Assembly: GCA_021108435.1 (NCBI GenBank)
Contig: JAIOQY010000144.1
Location: forward strand, 1 to 41,564
Length of the DNA: 41,564 nucleotides
Source of the DNA: Candidatus Aegiribacteria sp.
Lineage (GTDB): Bacteria; Fermentibacterota; Fermentibacteria; Fermentibacterales; JCC-6
Direction of reading: 5' to 3'
The stretch's first letter is position 1. Each line of letters opens with the position of its first letter. This document shows positions 8,193 through 16,600 of this stretch, in pieces. The notes beneath the pieces were generated by a model, which saw only the letters and a program-made list of their open reading frames with translations, had not been told where the DNA came from and searched no databases. A program made the position numbers and the translations under genes.

Positions 8193-8642
8193 CTATTTAG
8201 TAACTGCACAGGACCCGCCTTCGGGCCCTTCGACCTGAAGAGAGTTCCTGTCAACATCAATCTTGACACCATCAGCAATTTTCACCGTGATGATATCACC
8301 CTTGATATTTGTTATTATCCCGTGAATCCCTCCTGCGGTAATAACTCTTTCGTTCATTGCGAGAGCCTCACGCATCTGGCGAAGCGTTTTCGCCTGTTTC
8401 TGCTGTGGACGGATCATGAGAAAGTAAAATATCCCGATAATCGCTATCATTGGTAAAAAACTCATGATACCGCCGCCACCAAGGCATGTTGCAGGTGCAG
8501 GAGCTTCTTCTGATGTGGTTACCGCCTCGGTGGTTGCAGCTTCCTGGATTCCCTGTCCTGCCGGTGCCGGGTCAAGCCTTGATTCGCTCTGCGCAAAAGT
8601 AAGACCCGATAGAATTACAAGAACTATCAACAATTTTTTCAA
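8193..8642 (-). CDS. yajC: YajC-like Sec translocon accessory subunit with an added signal peptide
   Basis: The 149-residue product has the YajC core from about residue 60: one membrane helix (MIAIIGIFYFLMIRPQQKQ) with the signature MIRPQQKQ, followed by a cytoplasmic RMREALAMNERVITAGGIHG domain. YajC associates with SecDF-SecYEG in the inner membrane. Ordinary YajC is about 85-110 residues and starts directly before the helix. Here there is an extra N-terminal signal-peptide-like segment (MKKLLIVLVILSGLTFAQ) and an Ala/Pro/Glu-rich linker with CLGGGG before the helix. The start is TTG with GGGGGAT just upstream. secD and secF are not in the window. It lies immediately downstream of ftsX. Confidence 0.85.
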   Translation of the reverse strand: MKKLLIVLVILSGLTFAQSESRLDPAPAGQGIQEAATTEAVTTSEEAPAPATCLGGGGIMSFLPMIAIIGIFYFLMIRPQQKQAKTLRQMREALAMNERVITAGGIHGIITNIKGDIITVKIADGVKIDVDRNSLQVEGPEGGSCAVTK

Positions 8643-8654
8643 TTTATCCCCCTG

Positions 8655-9530
8655 TCACGAACGTGGTTTCGGAATACCTGATCTCATACCCATCCAGCTT
8701 CCCGCTGCACCAGAGGCTGCACCGAGGAGAAGAACCAGTAAGATCCATTTTCCGGGCAAAAAGTCATGTGGTATACTGGATGATAATATACTGGAAATAA
8801 TTCCTGTAAGAAGAAGACTTCCAGCTGAACCGGCTATACCAGTTATGAGCCCCTCCCCAAGAAAAGGCATCCTTACAAACCATCCTGGTGCTCCTACTAT
8901 ACTCATTATTTCAACTGTAAGCGCTCTTTTTGCTACTGCCAGCCTTACCGTATTAGCTACAACCAGCGACAGGCTTATCGCAAGGACCAGCCCTGCAAGT
9001 ACAACAAGTTTTCCCATCATATCCACAGCCCTGCTCAAGCCGGGAAGATATTCCTGACCATAGACTGCATCTTTCACCCCATCCATCCCTGAAACAGTAC
9101 GGGCAAGTCCACTCACTTTTTCCGAAGTTCTATAATCAGGATGTAATGAAATCTGAATTGACGATGGCAGGTGAAATTGAGGTCCGAGAAGTAACAGAAG
9201 ATCCGCCTGTTCAGGAAGATCTGCTCTGAATACAGCCTCAGCTTCAAGTGAGGAGACGTAATAGACCGATCTCACTCCTTCCATCAAAGATATCAGGTCA
9301 GCCAGATTCACCGCTTCTACTTCAGTGACATCATCCATCAGAAATAGCTCTATTCCGACACTTTCCTGTTCGTCACGTAAAACGGTTCCAATATTCCAGG
9401 AAACCACAAGAAAAATATCAAAGACCATGAATGAGAGGCTGACCATCAGTATTGTAACAAGAAATGAACCAAGTTTTTCCCTGATATTGAGCAGACCTTC
9501 ATGAAGTGAGGTTTTTATAAGATGCATCAT
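8655..9530 (-). CDS. ftsX: Cell-division ABC transporter permease-like protein FtsX
   Basis: A 291-residue inner-membrane protein with the FtsX layout. A short N-terminal cytoplasmic part is followed by a membrane helix near residues 22-45. An extracytoplasmic domain spans about residues 47-160, including the FtsX-type LPEQADLLLLLGPQFHLPSS stretch. Three more helices follow near residues 172-195, 222-245 and 252-280. FtsX pairs with FtsE and activates murein hydrolases at the division site. It overlaps ftsE by 4 nt (ATGA). An M23 peptidase is encoded upstream in the same gene run and is a candidate partner, by inference only. Confidence 0.9.
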   Translation of the reverse strand: MMHLIKTSLHEGLLNIREKLGSFLVTILMVSLSFMVFDIFLVVSWNIGTVLRDEQESVGIELFLMDDVTEVEAVNLADLISLMEGVRSVYYVSSLEAEAVFRADLPEQADLLLLLGPQFHLPSSIQISLHPDYRTSEKVSGLARTVSGMDGVKDAVYGQEYLPGLSRAVDMMGKLVVLAGLVLAISLSLVVANTVRLAVAKRALTVEIMSIVGAPGWFVRMPFLGEGLITGIAGSAGSLLLTGIISSILSSSIPHDFLPGKWILLVLLLGAASGAAGSWMGMRSGIPKPRS

Positions 9531-10210
9531 AACTGGTTATACCCATCCCAGGATACGGGATTCGCAAGATGTCCTCTGTCCAGATAGAGATACTTCGCTG
9601 TACCGGCTGGAATCTGTCTCGGATCATGTGTCGCCAGAATGACCGCGGTTCCGGTTCTGTTGATCTCCAGCAGAAGTTCAATTACATGCTTTGAAACATC
9701 AGGGTCCAGATTACCTGTAGGTTCATCAGCCAGGAGAATTACCGGATGCGCAACCATTGCTCTCGCTATAGCGACCCTCTGCTGCTCCCCGCCGGATAAC
9801 TCATGTGGATAAGATAGACGTCTATGATTAAGCTCCATCTCCGCAAGAAGCGAGAAGACCCGCTTTCTGACAGCCCTGGGAGAAGCTCCGACAACCTGAA
9901 GGGGTAACGCTACATTGTCGAATACTGTTCTCTCTGAAAGAAGTCGGAAATCCTGAAATACAATGCCAAGCTTACGTCTAAGAGATGAAAGATCCCCTTT
10001 TCGAATTCTGTCAGATCTATACCCGCTGACTTCAACCACACCCGAAGTAGGATAATCACCCATCCAGATAAGCCGAAACAGCGTTGTTTTTCCAGCACCG
10101 CTAGGTCCGGACAGAACCAGAAATTCACCGGGTTCTACTGTCAGCTCAATGTTTTCAAGGGCTGGCCAGTCATTATAGTATTTGCTTACATTCTGAAAGG
10201 AAATCAGCAT
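9527..10210 (-). CDS. ftsE: Cell-division ATP-binding protein FtsE
   Basis: A 227-residue ABC ATPase. It has Walker A GPSGAGKTT (residues 35-43), the Q-loop region GIVFQDFRLL, ABC signature LSGGEQQRVAIARAM, Walker B VILLADEPTGNLD and H-loop ATHD. The sequence VFQDFRLL followed by a short helical domain is typical of FtsE. FtsE drives the conformational change of FtsX that controls periplasmic murein hydrolases. It overlaps the S4-domain gene and ftsX by ATGA junctions. Confidence 0.93.
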   Translation of the reverse strand: MLISFQNVSKYYNDWPALENIELTVEPGEFLVLSGPSGAGKTTLFRLIWMGDYPTSGVVEVSGYRSDRIRKGDLSSLRRKLGIVFQDFRLLSERTVFDNVALPLQVVGASPRAVRKRVFSLLAEMELNHRRLSYPHELSGGEQQRVAIARAMVAHPVILLADEPTGNLDPDVSKHVIELLLEINRTGTAVILATHDPRQIPAGTAKYLYLDRGHLANPVSWDGYNQL

Positions 10211-10479
10211 CAGTGCTCCGGTCCGACTGTTTTGAAGTAGCGGGATCTTTCCTTCCTGGAAACCTGCTTGCCTGATGGAATATCCAGAATTTCAATTGAA
10301 AGAATGGAACCATCCGGTTTCACAACTTCAAGTATGTCTCCCCTGCTTATCTCATGTGACGATTTCACCACACTACCGCCAATTAATACACAACCAGCCT
10401 TGCATGCTTTACCGGCAACTGTTCGCGTTTTGAAGATACCTGCAAGCTTGAGAAAAATATCAGTTCGCACTGTCATCAT
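10210..10479 (-). CDS. Small S4-domain RNA-binding protein, Hsp15/RqcP-like
   Basis: The 89-residue protein consists almost entirely of an S4 RNA-binding fold: MTVRTDIFLKLAGIFKTRT, then CKAGCVLIGGSVVKSSHEI and RGDILEVVKPDG. A basic C-terminal tail follows. Size and layout match Hsp15/RqcP proteins, which bind stalled 50S subunits with peptidyl-tRNA. RqcH is not in this window, so the ribosome-rescue role is inferred from family only. The start overlaps the end of the surA-like gene by 20 nt and the stop overlaps ftsE (ATGA). Two adjacent ATG codons are available; the first is used here. Confidence 0.75.
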   Translation of the reverse strand: MMTVRTDIFLKLAGIFKTRTVAGKACKAGCVLIGGSVVKSSHEISRGDILEVVKPDGSILSIEILDIPSGKQVSRKERSRYFKTVGPEH

Positions 10480-11719
10480 CCGTATTCAGATAGTAAATAA
10501 CCGGAATTTCTTTTCTAAGTGAATCAATAATAGTTTTGTATGTATCATGGTAAATTACCTGCTGTACAATTCCTGTCAGTTCCTCATCCGTATATGTGCT
10601 CCAGTCAATTTCTCCACTATCGTCATAGATCTTCAGCAACACAACAGCTCCCGCTTCAGACAGGAATACCGGTTCAGATACCGATCCATCCTCAAGCAGA
10701 AGTGCAGTTTCCGCGAGTACGGGAAGCCATAGTTTCAAGGGTACTGTTCCAAGATCTCCGCCAGCTTCAGAACTGGTTCTGTCAAGACTGTACAACCTTG
10801 CTGCCTGCTCAAAGGTTACCCCGCTGTTCGACAGAATACTGTCATAAAGAGCATTTGCTACAACCATTGTAGTATCAATGTCCATCTGATCGACAGATAC
10901 TATTAAAAGAATATGGCTTGCTTCAATCGTACCGTTTTCATGAATATTGTCAATGCGGATGATATGAACACCGAAAGGGGTAACAACAGGAAGACTGATC
11001 TCACCGAGTTCAAGGGAAAAAGCGGCATCTTCGAAAGCCGGAGTCATCTCTCCCGGACCGAATACACCCAGCGCTCCCCCATTAACGGCAGAACCGTCAT
11101 CTGACCACTGTTCCGCAAGTTCTTCAAAAGATTCGCCATTCATTATCTGATCTCTGAGCTGCATGATCTCATCAACTGCCTGATCAAGATCAGCTCCTGA
11201 AGGAAGCACTGGCAAATATATCCAGCCGACATGTTTCGGCATTACTATGTTCTCTACCAGTTCAGCATTGGAAATCAGATACGTTTCAGGATTGATCGGC
11301 ATATCCCGAAGCGCCACCTGAACACTGGAACCCAAAAATGTCTGGGCAGCCATGCGGTTACCAAGTATTACTGAAAGATAATCCCGATACTCCCTGGCAA
11401 TATCCGATCCGGCAGGAAACTGATCGGACAGATTAATCATTTCTTCATCTACAAGAATCTGAATCTCAGTATCCGTTGGATAATAACCGGCATCAATCGC
11501 AGCATGAACCAGCAGCTGCTCATCAACTAACTGCTCAAGAGCATCAAGATATTCGCTTGTCTGGAAGTCCACACGCAAATTTTCCATCATCGGAATGCCT
11601 GACTCAGACATATATTCCACAACCTCGGAATGCAGTATTGGTTCGTCACCTACAACGGCAACCACCTTCTCTACCGGAATCATACCGGCAATAAGGAACG
11701 CAAGTACCAGTGCCGTCAT
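10460..11719 (-). CDS. surA: SurA-like periplasmic chaperone with two parvulin PPIase domains
   Basis: The 419-residue product begins with a signal sequence (MTALVLAFLIAGMIPVEKVV). The SurA N-terminal region VVAVVGDEPILHSEVVEYM follows, with a helical chaperone domain to about residue 160. Parvulin domain 1 lies near residues 170-275 (GESFEELAEQWSDD, GGALGVFGPGEM, FGVHIIRID). A more divergent second parvulin-like domain covers about residues 280-380 (ASHILLIVSV, GGDLGTVPL). SurA escorts unfolded outer-membrane proteins to the BAM complex. It is the last of three consecutive parvulin genes, and its ATG overlaps the preceding stop (ATGA). The family is clear; the exact symbol is less certain in a distant lineage. 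Confidence 0.82.
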   Translation of the reverse strand: MTALVLAFLIAGMIPVEKVVAVVGDEPILHSEVVEYMSESGIPMMENLRVDFQTSEYLDALEQLVDEQLLVHAAIDAGYYPTDTEIQILVDEEMINLSDQFPAGSDIAREYRDYLSVILGNRMAAQTFLGSSVQVALRDMPINPETYLISNAELVENIVMPKHVGWIYLPVLPSGADLDQAVDEIMQLRDQIMNGESFEELAEQWSDDGSAVNGGALGVFGPGEMTPAFEDAAFSLELGEISLPVVTPFGVHIIRIDNIHENGTIEASHILLIVSVDQMDIDTTMVVANALYDSILSNSGVTFEQAARLYSLDRTSSEAGGDLGTVPLKLWLPVLAETALLLEDGSVSEPVFLSEAGAVVLLKIYDDSGEIDWSTYTDEELTGIVQQVIYHDTYKTIIDSLRKEIPVIYYLNTDDDSAN

Positions 11720-12561
11720 TCTACCTCTCTTCCAACTGAATCCCCCGGAACAGTTATTTCTCTCAATTCACGAGTGATCAGTGTCGAATCGATATATACT
11801 ACTCTATTCTCCATCGCTTCAATCAGGAGACTGTCACGGGCCGTACTGAGTCTATGATTGTATAGATGATCGGCAAGGCTCCAGATGACTCTCAATGTAT
11901 CAGTAAGCGGTCTCTCCTCACCAACAAGAAAGATATGCCATCCATACTGAGACTCGAAGATGTCGCTAAGACCATTGGTTGTCAGCTGGTCGCGAGGAAG
12001 GTTGTATGCTGTGAGTTCTCCGGCTGTAAGAAATCCGAGATCTCCACCAATACCGGCTTTCTGACCGATTGAAAGCCTCTCCGCAGTTATCTGGAAATTC
12101 TCCCCCCGGGAAAGCCTGGTGTAGATTGAGTCAGCAAGCCGCCTGTCAGCAACCAGTATCTGGTGATATTGTCTTTCGACCATAAACAGCAGACTGTCAG
12201 TTCTCATGTATTCAAATACTTCAGTACTGTCTGGAAATGGAATCCGCGAATATACAGAAGCAAGGAGTTCATCTTTCAAATAAAGCTGCCTTGCTCTGCT
12301 CTGGATTAACCTGCTCAGCCTGACATTCTCAAGCCCGTTCTCCTCGGCGAGTTCTGACAGCAGTTCATCTTCTATCCATTCGCATACTGAAGAATTACCA
12401 ATCCCGATAAGGTCAATATCTTCCAACAGAAGAACGGAGCTGTCTACCCTTGCAACTACCTCTTTATCTTCCTGATAGGATATTATTGATGGCTCAATGA
12501 TGGAATATGAAGCAGTTCTTCTTTCGGTTACAAGCACCAGCGCGATTGTAGCCCCAACCAC
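11716..12561 (-). CDS. Membrane-anchored parvulin-type peptidyl-prolyl isomerase, second of three
   Basis: The 281 residues shown run from the first canonical start (GTG). They contain a SurA-like helical region and a parvulin domain near residues 130-225, with YHQILVADRRLADSIYTRL, LSIGQKAGIGGDLGFLTAGE and YGWHIFLVGEE. The N terminus is doubtful. The frame stays open upstream and encodes KYLVWSIWALIPIVVGATIA, a full membrane-anchor segment that the GTG would cut in half. No ATG, GTG or TTG exists upstream before the in-frame TAA. ATC at 12613-12615, ATA or CTG would be needed to include the anchor. A periplasmic foldase role follows from the family. It overlaps the next parvulin gene by ATGA. 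Confidence 0.8.
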   Translation of the reverse strand: MVGATIALVLVTERRTASYSIIEPSIISYQEDKEVVARVDSSVLLLEDIDLIGIGNSSVCEWIEDELLSELAEENGLENVRLSRLIQSRARQLYLKDELLASVYSRIPFPDSTEVFEYMRTDSLLFMVERQYHQILVADRRLADSIYTRLSRGENFQITAERLSIGQKAGIGGDLGFLTAGELTAYNLPRDQLTTNGLSDIFESQYGWHIFLVGEERPLTDTLRVIWSLADHLYNHRLSTARDSLLIEAMENRVVYIDSTLITRELREITVPGDSVGREVE

Positions 12562-12604
12562 AATCGGGATCAGCGCCCATATCGACCAGACAAGGTATTT
12601 TCTG

Positions 12605-13423
12605 CTATTCGAGATGCTGAAGCAGCCTTTCCGGATACGTTACCACTGTATACTGAGTTTCCAGACCCTCAACCTGTTCCATGACAGCTTCCTCCTGCAT
12701 GCTCTGAGTAAGCTCCATCGTGACAACCTCCGTAATTTCACTCACGGTGGGCTCCGGTGAAAGAGGCTGTGTTTCCACAGCTTTTATAATGTGATAACCA
12801 ACTCCGGTCTCCACTATATCGCTGATACCACCCTCGGGAAGTCTGAATGCGGCTTCGTCAAAGGACATATATCCGGACTGGGCTCTGGTGATCCAGCCGA
12901 GATCTCCCCCGTCAACCCCGCTTGGTCCAATTGAATATTCCTGCGCAAGTGATGCAAAATCAGAACCTGCTCTGATCCTGGCAAGCAGGGAATTCGCGAG
13001 ATCGATATCCTGTACGATGATATGCCTGGCATGGATGCTTTTCTTGTAAGTATCAAGCCATTCATCAACATAGTTTTCTATTTCAAGCTGTGATGGCTGC
13101 AGACCGGATACGATATCACTCATATAAACTTCAAGAAGTATCTGCCTTCTGGCCTGTTCGATAGCAAAGGCAACTTCCGGAATGGATTCCAAATCGCTGC
13201 TTTCAGCAGCCAGCACCATTATTTCTTCCCTTACCCAGGATTGCAGGACTTCATCAGCTGAAGCTAAAGATGTTATTCCCAGGAACTGCGCGTTCTGCTC
13301 GCCGCCTATCATCTGCACTATATCATCCCACGACAGAGATGTGCCGTTAACGGTTGCAAGAACATCAGCTGAAGATACTGCTGCAAGCAAAAGAAGTATT
13401 GTGAAGATCATGATAAAACGCAT
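12605..13423 (-). CDS. Secreted parvulin-type peptidyl-prolyl isomerase, first of three
   Basis: A 272-residue protein with a cleavable signal (MRFIMIFTILLLLAAVSSAD), a SurA_N-like helical part to about residue 125, and one parvulin domain near residues 130-230. The parvulin domain shows IHARHIIVQDIDLANSLLAR, FASLAQEYSIGPSG, GGDLGWITR and VGYHIIKAVE. It probably acts as a periplasmic foldase. GGAG lies 7 nt before the ATG. It heads the triple-parvulin group, 57 nt after the small ORF behind mfd. The three parvulins differ in length and anchoring, so they are old paralogues rather than a recent tandem duplication. Confidence 0.85.
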   Translation of the reverse strand: MRFIMIFTILLLLAAVSSADVLATVNGTSLSWDDIVQMIGGEQNAQFLGITSLASADEVLQSWVREEIMVLAAESSDLESIPEVAFAIEQARRQILLEVYMSDIVSGLQPSQLEIENYVDEWLDTYKKSIHARHIIVQDIDLANSLLARIRAGSDFASLAQEYSIGPSGVDGGDLGWITRAQSGYMSFDEAAFRLPEGGISDIVETGVGYHIIKAVETQPLSPEPTVSEITEVVTMELTQSMQEEAVMEQVEGLETQYTVVTYPERLLQHLE

Positions 13424-13480
13424 ATTCTACTCCATTCATTGTTTCTCAATAATCGACTGGGTTCTTCAGAAATTCATCCA

Positions 13481-13660
13481 TCAGGGATAAACCAAAATCA
13501 TACTATCTGTATTTTCAATATTGCACTGCCATTCTCTATTCCTCAACAGAACCTCAGTTCCAGAGGGATCAGTCCAATATGCTGTCCAACCTGCCTGCCT
13601 GTCGAACCGCATACTATGATGATCAAGCGAATATAAGGGATACGATTCATTATTCAACAC
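13481..13660 (-). CDS. Small ORF of 59 codons translationally linked to the end of mfd, function unknown
   Basis: The space between mfd and the first parvulin gene is open in one minus-strand frame. It starts with GTG (or the next codon TTG) inside the last codons of mfd and ends at a TGA. The peptide is protein-like and rich in aromatic residues: SMRFDRQAGWTAYWTDP, then EVLLRNREWQCNIEN and a C-terminal MILVYP. It contains three tryptophans and no signal peptide. No Shine-Dalgarno sequence is visible, so translation would rely on reinitiation from the 11-nt overlap with mfd. An internal ATG would give 43 residues. I do not recognise a family. Coding status rests on composition and position only. 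Confidence 0.45.
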   Translation of the reverse strand: MLNNESYPLYSLDHHSMRFDRQAGWTAYWTDPSGTEVLLRNREWQCNIENTDSMILVYP

Positions 13661-16600
13661 TGTCTGAAATTTCCTCTTTCCGAGACAGTCTTAAAAAATG
13701 AGCAGTTCTTTTTATCTGTTCGTCGTGAGAAACCCCCTTAAAATCGATGGATACTATAATACGTCCTGTCTTCTCCACTTTCGATGATAATCGGAAACCA
13801 GCAAAGCAAGAAGCTTTGCGGTCCCGAACTGATGTTCGGAAACCGTCAGGAGCGGATCTTGAAACCTCTGTTCCCGGTGAGAAAACAATAAAAGCTTTTG
13901 AACCGCTGATAACAACTTCTTCCGCTCCTGCTCCCCCGGCGAGGTAATTCAGACGTGCCCTTTCAGCACAATTAAGCACAGGCTGCTCCGGTTTTCCAAA
14001 TCTGTCTGTGAGATATTCGATCCACTCATCTATCTTATCTTCAGAATCCACTCTCCAGACGCTTCTGTAAATCTTCACCCTCTCTGATACACCCGGTATG
14101 TATTCGGGAGGTATGAACGAATCATCAGGTATCTCCACTCTTATGGTAACATCTGAATCGAGATTCAGACCTTTCAGCCGTTTAACCTCCTGTTCTATCA
14201 GACGCTCGAAGAGCGCGTATCCAATCGAAATCATCTGACCATGCTGAGATGCTCCAAGCAGCTCGCCGGCTCCTCGAATCTCAAGATCACGCATCGCGAT
14301 ATTCCAGCCGGACCCCAGTTCTGTATAACGGCGGATAGCATCCAGGCGATTCCTGGCCTCCGGTTTCAATTTTTGATTCTCCGGCACAATCAGGTAACAG
14401 TATGCCTGGTGATGACTTCTTCCAACTCTTCCCCGCAGCTGGTAAAGCTCAGCCAGACCGAACATCTGCGCATTATCAATAAAAATCGTATTCACCCGCG
14501 GAAGATCGAGTCCTGATTCAATAATCGATGTGCAGAGAAGGATGTCGTATCTGCCTTCCATGAAAGAATGCATAACATCCTCAAGTTCCCTCGGATTCAT
14601 CTGTCCATGCCCGATAATAATCGAAACTTCCGGAAGAATGGATTCCAGTTTTTCCCTTACTCTCTCAATCGATTGAATCCTGTTATGGACGAAGAACACC
14701 TGGCCGTCTCTCTCCAGTTCACGGAGGACAGCTTTTGCAATTATCCTTGCGTTGAACCCAACCAGCTCCGTGTGAACCGGATACCTGTCTCTTGGAGGTG
14801 TGGCAATAATGGATATTTTTCGAAAACCTGACAGAGCCATGTGGAGCGTTCTCGGAATTGGTGTCGCAGTCATGGAGAGAGTATCGACTCCGGCCTTCAA
14901 CTCTCTGAAATATTCCTTCTGTTTCACTCCAAAGCGATGTTCTTCATCAGTTACCAGTAATCCAAGCTTGTGAAAACGTATATCCTTCTGAAGAATTCGA
15001 TGCGTTCCTATGATGATATCGATGTCCCCCACAGCGATATCAGCAAGAATTTGTTTCTGCTCCTGCTTCGTTCGAAATCTGCTGAGCATTTCAACTCTCA
15101 CGGGAAATTCAGCCAGCCTGTCTCTGAATGTGAAATAGTGCTGCTCGGCAAGAACTGTCGTAGGGACCAGTATAGCTGCCTGGAATCCTGAATCAACGGT
15201 TCGAAATACAGCTCTTATTGCAACTTCAGTTTTCCCGTAGCCGACATCACCGCATACAAGCCTGTCCATCGGGCAATCGATCGCGAAATCACCCATTATC
15301 TTCCCGATTGTTTTCCTCTGGTCAGGGGTTTCCTCATATGGAAAACTTCTCTCAAGAGCTTGAACATGATGTCCGGGCGGGGCGAAAGGCTCCCTTTTTA
15401 TCGCTTTCCTGCGGGCATACAGCATCGCCAGTCTTCCTGCAATCTCCTTTGCTTTTTTCCTCGCGCCGGAGACTCTTCTGGTCCATGACGTTCCTCCGAT
15501 CTTATCGAGCCGGGGATTAATCCTGTCAGGGGCCATGAATTTCTGAACTGAACCTATTTCGTTAATAGGAACAAGAAGCCGGTCTCCATCACGATATTCG
15601 ATTGCAAGACAGTCCAGAATCACGCCGGATGTCTCCACCTGTTCAAGACCCGTGAATCTGCCGATACCGTACCGTCTGTGTACAACCAGCTCTCCCGGAG
15701 AAATATCCCCTGAATCAGTAAGACCTTCTCCGCCCCTGAATTTTCTTATCCTTTCGGGTCTTCGCCTTCCCGAAAGCAATCTCCTCTCAGCGAGGATTAC
15801 CAGTCCCGCTTCCGGCATATGAAAGCCTTCGGATATCGATAGAACACTCAGGTCAACCGGAGTGTCAACAGGAAGCAATTCGGCAAAGGTTTCCTGTTCC
15901 GCTTCAGAATCGCAAAGCACTGCAATTCTGCATCCATCCGCAGTCCACTTCATGAACTGACGGATCATTTCATTCTTATGGCCTATGAAGTTTTCCTGCG
16001 GGAGAGTTTTATAGTATACATCAACTTCAGACCGGGGAAATGGTTCAAGCCTGAGAATTCTACTGAAGGTCTCAAGATTCTCCAGGATTTCATCACATCT
16101 GAAAAACTGTTTCTCAAACTCAAAAGGAAGCTTCGCTGATATGAAATTATCCCTGTGAAAAGCAAGAGAATCCCGCATATGAACAACGATGGATTCAGGA
16201 TCTGAGAGAACCAGAGTTCCGCCATCAGGTATGTAATCCAGAATACCGGATAGATGATCAAGGAATACCGGAAGGTAATGCTCAATTCCGGGAAATCCGT
16301 TTGAAGTCCAGAGTTTCTCACTCAACGGATGTTCGTCAGGAACTGTTTCGATAGCCAGATTCCAGTGTTCCGGTGACAGGAATGCTTCCCTTGCGGGGAG
16401 TAATCTGCATTCCTGGAGGTTCCTTATGCTTCGCTGAGATCTCTGGTCAAAAGTGCGGATGGATTCCAGTTCGTCTCCGAAGAACTCCAGTCTGATCGGA
16501 TTATCCATTCCATATGTTCCGACATCAATTATACCGCCCCGTCTAGCCCATCTTGCCTGTTCCCATACACTCTCTTCTCTTAAATAGCCTGCGGACAGGA

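Noticed and set aside
15983-16321. Hydrophobic 112-codon open frame in another frame of mfd
   Set aside because: It overlaps mfd fully on the same strand in a shifted frame and disrupts no conserved mfd sequence; no ribosome site.
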